Below, piece after piece: positions 57,191 to 64,000 of a stretch of 64,000 nt of DNA (positions within the stretch are counted from its first letter, which is position 1; every line of letters begins with the position of its first letter). The stretch lies in assembly GCA_026874595.1 (NCBI GenBank), contig CM049316.1:48054695-48118694 (forward strand), written 5' to 3'. The position numbers and the translations under genes are program-made. The notes below the pieces were generated by a model. That model saw only the letters and a list, made by a program, of their open reading frames with translations. It ran no database searches and was not told the origin of the DNA. Source of the stretch: Sipunculus nudus. Its lineage: Eukaryota; Annelida; Sipuncula; Golfingiida; Sipunculidae.

Positions 57191-57214
57191 TTGTTCCATC
57201 ATTACATCACCGAC

Positions 57215-57909
57215 ACCATTACCTCACTTGCTGATGGTGAAGTCCTTGAGAAGACTGTTTTAAAGAGGTTACAATGTCATCTTTATGAAAATAGCTTAAT
57301 GGAAATCGATCAGTCCAGTTATGAAAGTCACCATAGCACAGAGACCGCCATACTGAGTGTCATGGAAGGTCGGCAGACGAGAGACGCGTTTCTCTCCTAG
57401 CATTGCTGGACCTTAGTGCAGCGTTTGACACGCTTGATCATTTCATTTTGCTTAAAAGAGTAGAAATAACCTCTAGTATACACGACACCGTGCTTTCATG
57501 GTTAACTGCATACCTCGCCAATCATTCCTAAGCTGTTATGGTCGACGGTAGAAAATCAGACACGTATTTTGTTGTACGGGGTCCCCTGGGATCCGTCTTT
57601 GGACCTATATTGTTCACTTTATTTTCACAACCCCTATCTTGCATAATATTTGCACATGATTGTTCTTTTCATAAGTATGCTGATGACACTGAAATGTCAC
57701 AAAGTAGTCAACCAGATGAGTTCAGCTCTGTCCAGTTCAGCAAACAGGCTTGTATTGAGGATATACTATCATCGATGACCAGCAACAAACTTAAATTGAA
57801 TACTGACAAGACTGAAATTATGCCTGTCGGATCTAAGCCCCTTCTAAGGATGATGACAGTGAGTCCATTATTATTGGGGGCTGCACTCTTCCTTTTCAAA
57901 ATTCAATGA
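57215..57909 (+). pseudogene. LINE reverse transcriptase core
   Basis: GEVLEKTVLKRLQCHLYENS, HHSTETAILSV, then LLALLDLSAAFDTLDHF (the Asp-containing motif A), VRGPLGSVFGPILFTLF (motif B), KYADDTEM (motif C, YADD at 57676-57687) and NKLKLNTDKTEIM. Motifs A, B and C keep their catalytic residues, but a stop after HHSTETA...FLS (57398-57400) and a stop near 57530 break the frame. Confidence 0.88.
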
Positions 57910-58520
57910 AGTATCTAGGTGTTAAGATTGATCGTAATCTTTCAGTGCATGATTATATTAGTAGTTTATGTCTAGCGGCCTTTCTCGATCTTCAATCCGA
58001 CGTTTCCTCTCTACTAATGCGTGCTGTCGGCTCATTATCGCCACAGTAATATTTCGCCTGGATTACTGTAATTCAGTTCTTGCTGGGTTACCGGCAGAGT
58101 AAGTCTCTCGGCTACAGATTGTTCAGAAAAGTGCAGCGCGTCTCATTCTTAAGAAGCGTAAGACCGACCACATCACGCCGCTGCTGAAACAGCTCCATTG
58201 GCTTCTTGCAAATACCGCATACAATACAAAATTGCTGTTTTTGTTTACCGCCATTTTGATGACTCACTTCCATCATATTTGTCTGGAAAAATAATAACCA
58301 ATCGGTCTCTGCGTATATACGCTGCGCTCGGCTGGCGGAAGTCTCCTTAAAGTACCAAAGTGTAATATGAAAGTCGGTAACCGTTCCTTACGTTTCATAG
58401 CCCCAAAAGTTTGGAATTCACTTCCCATTACACTTAGATTATCTCCAACTCTTGAATTATTTAAATCTAATTGGAAAACGTATCTCTTTCGGCAAGCTTT
58501 TGGTGATAAATATGCATCTT
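57905..58520 (+). pseudogene. LINE ORF2 C-terminal region
   Basis: MKYLGVKIDRNLSVHDY, then in shifted frames SAARLILKKRKTDHITPLLK, LHWL, and the final FIAPKVWNSLPITLR with LELFKSNWKTYLFRQAF (58367-58520). This is the standard CR1/jockey-type carboxy end. Confidence 0.83.
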
Positions 58521-58670
58521 TTTATTTTTTTTGGGGGGTCAGGCACAGGGAGCAGATTTTGATGAAATTGTATGTGGGTATGTGTTTATGTGTGAATAGC
58601 GCTGTGAATCCGACCATCGGAGAATTGGTGCTATATAAATACTATATTATTATTATTATTATTATTATCA

Positions 58671-59504
58671 TAAGTCATAGAAATCCATATCTTTCGGTTA
58701 GTGTATCCAAAAAAAATCTAACCGTTCTTAATGGATGTTAAAGAATTTTGTGATTATATTTTGGTCGTGAGCTAAGAAAGAAATGAAAAAAAGGTTTAGG
58801 CAGATTATTTATTTTTATGTATATTTTGTGCAGAATTAACAGCAGAAAAAAGGGCAAGTTAGGCTGTATTTAGTTCCAGATCCTCTCAAAAATCGCTCTG
58901 GTTCATCCAAAAGTTTAAGGAAATGTTCACAAGTCCACAATTCACAATGTAAGGAAGTTTAATTCAGGCACAGGGAGCAGATTCATTCAACTTTTGGAGG
59001 TAGTGTGTGGACACATTAGAAACAAAATAATGTACAACGCTGATAACTTAACGTCAGCCAACTTCTTTGTGCGGACAATAATATTATGTAGGAACAAATG
59101 TACCTTTTGTGGGGCAGTTGTTTGCATAAATCATTTTACTCTTCTTTTATAATCTTTTATAAGCTGTGGACATAAGGAAATTTACAGTAGACAAGTATTT
59201 ACATACATTTTCATTAGGATTAGACGAAAAGGGCAGACAACTATAACTGAATGAAAAGCACATTTTTATCTTAAGGATGCATTAAGGTGACTTTCAGGGG
59301 AACACCAAGAGGAATTTTTTAGCAAATGTATCAAAATGAAGTTCTGTTGAAGGAAACAACCTTCTTTTCAAATTAAATACTTAATTTTAAACCTTATTCT
59401 AGAGTATCACATTGAGTCATATCATGTTCTCCTATGTTTTTGTATATAATCTTCTTTCCCATCTGACTCCCCCCCCCCCCCCCCCCCCGAATAATTTTAA
59501 CAAG
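58671..59504. other. Unassigned region with an exact 20-bp direct repeat partner
   Basis: TCAGGCACAGGGAGCAGATT occurs at 58539-58558 (in the LINE 3' UTR) and again at 58964-58983. A C-run lies at 59469-59488. No gene seen. Confidence 0.55.
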
Positions 59505-60760
59505 TAACCCATGGGTCCTGACGCTCAGCTGACTAAGAAGACATTCACAAAACGAATTTTATCATCTGAATGCCAAATTTTGTAGGTGGTATCCTCATAG
59601 GATATGGGTAACAGAGACCTAATTTAAGGTTTCTATGGATATTTTTCACGGATTTTTGTTAGAAGGTCTCAAAAATAGAGAAAAAATGTGTAAAATTAAA
59701 AAAAAAACAAGGTGGCACCACCAGTCTGCAGGAACTGAGGAAACACTCCATGATGAATATGCATTAAAAGAATCATGTTGACCAATACATGAATTGTTCG
59801 GATACTGGAGCTTTTGCAACAAAATTCTAATTATTCTGGGGTGGGGGGGGGGGGTATTTCTGAGCCCCATAGCTCAGAGGATATGGGTAACAGTGACCTA
59901 ATTTAAGGTTTCTTTGGATATTTTTCATGGACCTCCCTGGATGTCAGGTTAGAAGATTCTAGGTGCAAAGGTTATGCTGTGTGCCCTGTTAACAGACAGC
60001 CACAGCTTTGAAGGTTTCAAAATATGAGAAAAAAATGTGAAAAAATTTGAAAAAGAAAAAACGCTGGTGGCGCCACAAGTCAATAGAAAAAGATGAAACA
60101 CTCCATGATCGATATGCATGCAAAGAGTCATGGTGATCAATGCATTAGTTCAGATACTGGAGCTTTTGTATCAATTTTTTAATTATTCTGGGGGGTAATT
60201 CTGACTCCCTTGGCTTGGAGGATATGGGTAACAGAGACCTAATTTCAGGTTTCCTAGGAGGTGTTTCATGGACCTCCCTGGATGTTAAGTTAAAAGATTC
60301 TAGTTCCGGTGGTTATGATTTGTGCCTGGTTAACGGACAACTGATGCTTTGAAGGTCTCAAAAATAGAGAAAAAAAATCATAAAAATTTGGAAAATCCAG
60401 GTGGCGCTACCAGTCTATAGGAAATGATGAAACACTCCATGGTTAATGTGTATGCAAATAATCTTGGTGATCAATGCATCAGATGTTCAGATACTGAAGC
60501 TTTTGTATCAAATTTTTAATTATCCTTGAGGGGGGGGGGGGGGGGGGATTCTGAGCCCCTTAGCTTGGAGGATATGAATAACAGAGAGCTAATTGCAGGT
60601 TTCAATGGAGATTTTTCCGGGACCTCCCTGTATGTGAAGTTGGATGATTCTAGTTCCATTGGTTACGATTTGTGCCTGGTTAACGGACGACGGATAAAGG
60701 GTGATCGCTATAGCTCAGATGACTTTCATTCAGCTGAACTAAAAGTTATTTCTTTTGGCG
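59505..60760. repeat. Tandem array of a dispersed element, four units of 280-360 bp
   Basis: GGATATGGGTAACAG-type anchors at 59600, 59879, 60220 and 60580 (last one GATATGAATAACAG). Each unit continues CCTAATTTAAGGTTTC, GGACCTCCCTGGATGT, TTGTGCCTGGTTAACGGAC, GGTGGCGC-ACCAGTC, AAACACTCCATG and ends in a G-run before the next anchor. The array is bordered by ACCCATGGGTCCTGACGCTC on the left and ATAGCTCAGATGACTTTCAT on the right. Confidence 0.85.
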
Positions 60761-63125
60761 GATGTTTTTCTATGTATATGTATAGGCTATACCAGTTCAA
60801 GAATTAAAATCTTAACTGACACAAGGCAAAACGATGGTAAAATGTGAATTACTGGTTTGCATTTAATTCTTGTCCCACATTTCATTTTCCTTAACTGGCT
60901 TAAAAAGATATTCAAATACGAGTTAAATTTTGCCAAGGAAAGAAACTCACAAGAAATGTAATCTTGTAATCGCACACCATACGCTGACATATAACAACAT
61001 AATCTGTTCCATTCGTACGAGCAAGATTGGTACAGCATTCTTTTAAAACATTCCTTTAAAAAAAAGTAATTTAAAGACTTTTTTTTAGCAGCCGGGTTAC
61101 ACTATCTATCTGAAGCTTAAGCTTATGTCAGATAAACGTATGCAAACCTGAATCGTTGGAGGCCTGCTTAACCAATACTAATTTACTTCCCTGACACCCC
61201 GGCGTGCATGCTAACAAAATGGCATGTGCTTTATGTAGCAAAATATTTACCTTGAATGTATAATTAAGTCTTGCATTTCTTTTTCACAGTTTAAGCCATA
61301 ATTTACCCATATAAATATTGTAATATATTTATAACGGCAATAAAACAACAAAACTGCTTTCAAAAGTCAGGATCGATATGGAGAAAGTCAATATTAAGTT
61401 TGAGGAGCACATACGAAATTCCTGTTTATAACTTCTTAACTTTTCTGACATAGCACATTGTGATGGAAAAGTCATTGATGTTATAATCCACAAAGCATTC
61501 TGTATTTTGCCAGCAAGTCTCAAAGAATCTGAACTCAGTTTTACTGCTCGTCCAATTTCCTGCTTAATGATCTCTCCAGCAAACACATGAATAACAAATT
61601 GTTAAAATATATGCGAGTAAAATTAAATTTTTATCTGTATCAAGATTTGTGAAATAATAAATGTAAATATGGCCTTTATGTAGCACATTATTTTATTTGA
61701 AACGATTTGATAACTATGAAAGAAATCAAATTGATGATGAATGCCCCCGAGGTCTTCATCTGTATACCCTATAATTTTGGTCATACATTTAATTCAAACA
61801 AATATGACAAAACTCATGAAATGATTCTCACTGGCTTCGTGTACTTCCCGAACCCATAGGTCGTAAGTAATAAGCTATTTTGTAAATTGCAATAACTAAT
61901 TTGCAAGCACTTTCTGTAGTTCTGGCAAGCGTACATAATTCTACATGGCATTTATGAAGGGGTACTTTATTTCCGATTCCTAAGGCCAAAAATTTGGTAA
62001 TTATTCGCGTTTGATATTAATTAATTTATTAACATTCCTATAATAAATCAGCACTGATTTAAATGCCCTTCGTTTATTATGACTAAAGAGCTCTATGTAT
62101 AAGAAAATAAGTGTCTATAAACACATACAAGCGGGAGCCACATATCCCCACAACTCAAATGAATAAAGATTACAGTTGCTTTTAGTCAAGAATAATCAAC
62201 ACTTATCCCCCGCCGAAAATGTTAAAGCTACAAAGATATTTGTAATAATATGTGCATTTCCCCGCACCATTAGAACATTGTGAATGAATATATTTTTCTT
62301 GCTAAACTCTCCCGGCATATTCAATTCACACGTATCTCCAGTTCCCCTATTGTTTTAGTTCTACACAGCCCCTGTGCGTTCATATATCATAACAAGACGG
62401 CATGGCCACAGGTCCGATCTTGCGCATGCATAACTTACATACAAGAAGTGAGAGGAATAAAGAAACACAGAAGAGTTACCAGTTGGATTCTTGAAAAATC
62501 TTGATTTGTGAAGTCACGCGGTATGGCCACCACGTGGCGTGCCTGCTATGTTTTTATTTTGTACCACTGATTTCGCCAGGTGAAAGCTTTTCACCACTTG
62601 TGTACAGGTGTATAATTATGATTCTATGATCAGAATGAAATAATGGCAGATATCACATTTTTTAAAGAGAAAGGCACTGTATGTGTATATAGTTTGTTAT
62701 ACTATACGTGTATATTTAACATACCAGGTTTGTGAATAGGTCTCTTTAATATAAACCCAAAATATAATTTTAGACAATCCCAAAATGTTCAGAGTAAACA
62801 ATTTGTGCCTTTAGTATGTATAAACTATCTTATGCTCTTGTCCCTGTTAATGTTGTTTCATGTTTCGGTCGCAGTTTTTTTTTTTTTATTTTCTAAAACC
62901 ATTTTAAAACTGGACGTTTCTTGGCACAGCAGGTGCCACAGTATCCCCAGACAATTACCCCCCCCCCCCCCCCTTTAAGTATAGGCCCCCTAACTTCAGC
63001 AGCATATACTGACACTTGGCAAGCGACTATGGTTTTCTTCAGTCTATCAACTTGGGAAACAATATTTTTCACCAAATATGGGGGCCAATATGGTGGTTCA
63101 CTCTTAAGAAAAAAGCATTAATTTA
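60761..63125. other. Unassigned region
   Basis: No supported gene. The minus-strand open frame 61329-61586 (85 codons) has a relatively balanced composition but no similarity I recognise and no clear splice context. A C-run is at 62959-62973. Confidence 0.45.
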
Positions 63126-64000
63126 TTTAATGGAAACGGGAAGGTAGGTGGTACCACCTGCTGGTTTACCAGAAAAAAATTTCCAAGATGGATAGACATG
63201 GCAAATTTAAGACCAATACCTTGAACCACTCCGGAGATATGAGCAATTTTCACCCAAACCATTTGCAGATGGCGCCACCAGCCTTAAGTACAAGATGGAG
63301 TCCAAGATCTATGGATATGCACAATTTCAGGCCAAAACCCTCCTCAGAAAAGGGCATTAATTTATTCTATAAAAAAAGGGCAGGTAAGTGGCGCCACCTG
63401 TCTGGTAAAGAGAAAACTTCCAAGATGGATGGACATGCCAAATTTCAGACCAATACCTTAGCCACTCCGGAGATCTGAGCAATTTTCACCCAAAGCACAT
63501 TTACAGATGGACGCCACGCCAAGACAATTGCAGATGGCGCAACCAGTCTTGAGTGCAAGATGGAGTCCAAATGGATGGACATGCCAAATTTCACACCAAT
63601 ACCTTGAACCCACTCCGGAGATATGAGGAAACGTACGGATGGACGCCACGTCAAAACAATTGCAGATAGCGCCACCAGTCTTAAAAACAAGTTGGAAGTA
63701 TCCAAGATCAATGGACATCCACAATTTCAGCCCAATCTGGCCATTAGTTTTTGACTTATAATGCTCACAGTACTGTCAAGTGGCAATGATGGGGTATTTA
63801 AAGGCGCGAAAGAAAAGGACAGAAGTTGGCGCCACCTGTCTTCCGTAGAAGACAAAGCTATCCAAGATCTTAGGTCGATTTGATTTTTGGACCAATCCAT
63901 GCATCCCTTATTGAGATATTTATGATTTTGTGTGATTTTCACCATATAAGGCAAAATTTAAGGTCAAGGCCACTCTCATAGGATAGGTCATGACCCATAT
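63126..64000. repeat. Tandem repeat array running off the right edge
   Basis: Five copies of CCAAGAT-ATGGACATG-CA-ATTTCA at about 63183, 63302, 63420, 63567 and 63701 (117-147 bp apart), each with a GGCGCCACC-type and CCACTCCGGAGAT-type segment. A sixth, variant unit at 63755-63900 matches 36090-36260. The final GGTCAAGGCCACTCTCATAG matches 35996. Confidence 0.8.

Larger units (their letters stand above)
57200..58670 (+). mobile_element. 5'-truncated non-LTR retrotransposon (CR1/jockey-type RT) with (TAT)n tail
   Basis: Starts inside the RT domain and runs to a 3' UTR ending AATTGGTGCTATATAAATAC and (TAT)n (58646-58668). 5' truncation and a simple-repeat tail are typical of this class. Several frameshifts. 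Confidence 0.88.

Noticed and set aside
61329-61586. 85-codon minus-strand open frame as a possible exon
   Set aside because: No recognised domain, no paired exon nearby and no clear splice context. Kept only as a note in the unassigned region.

Overview
The window is nuclear DNA from an animal: AT-rich and intron-containing, with long arrays of tandem repeats and several decayed retrotransposon classes. The one confident cellular gene, the collection of elements (Gmr1-like and other Ty3, BEL/Pao, PHD-finger LINE, Tx1/L1-type LINE, tRNA-derived SINE) and the dispersed repeats ending in GGACGGACG and AGCTCAG-TGACT motifs suggest a lophotrochozoan, most likely a bivalve mollusc. The species assignment is inference; nothing in the window proves it.

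Layout. 1-10.9 kb: a four-exon minus-strand gene for the conserved RING/TRAF-type zinc-finger protein CYHR1 (ZTRAF1), predicted 348 aa with three GT-AG introns. Its introns are enlarged by repeats: a Tc1/mariner-like MITE, a 49-bp minisatellite of about 27 copies and a dispersed DNA element in intron 1. A 78-bp minisatellite lies downstream of the gene. The probable promoter has three CCAAT boxes and a TCACGTGA E-box. 10.9-24.3 kb: no cellular gene; a hAT-like MITE, a LINE with a PHD finger and endonuclease that is split by a second copy of the MITE, a minus-strand remnant of a Tx1/L1-type LINE, a SINE tail and head-to-tail copies of a roughly 700-bp dispersed element. 24.3-29.3 kb: a 5-kb G-rich satellite with 56- and 67-bp units and a duplicated higher-order block of about 895 bp.

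29.3-56.1 kb is a retrotransposon pile-up. It holds a 4.0-kb Ty3/gypsy element on the minus strand with both LTRs (30196-34195); a SINE; a second, plus-strand Ty3 element that is 3'-truncated (about 38240-41755); a complete 6.05-kb LTR element on the minus strand with LTRs, PBS, PPT and a 4-bp target duplication but no recognisable gag or pol (42049-48102, a LARD-like non-autonomous element); a third Ty3 element with integrase before reverse transcriptase (Gmr1-like order); and a BEL/Pao element fused to it in one open frame. 56.1-64 kb: a 5'-truncated LINE with an intact YADD box and a (TAT)n tail, a four-unit tandem array of a dispersed element, and a further tandem array running off the right edge.

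All pol-type reading frames are broken by stops, frameshifts or deletions, so no autonomous element here looks active. Except for CYHR1, nearly every open reading frame in the window is transposon debris or a by-product of tandem repeats.
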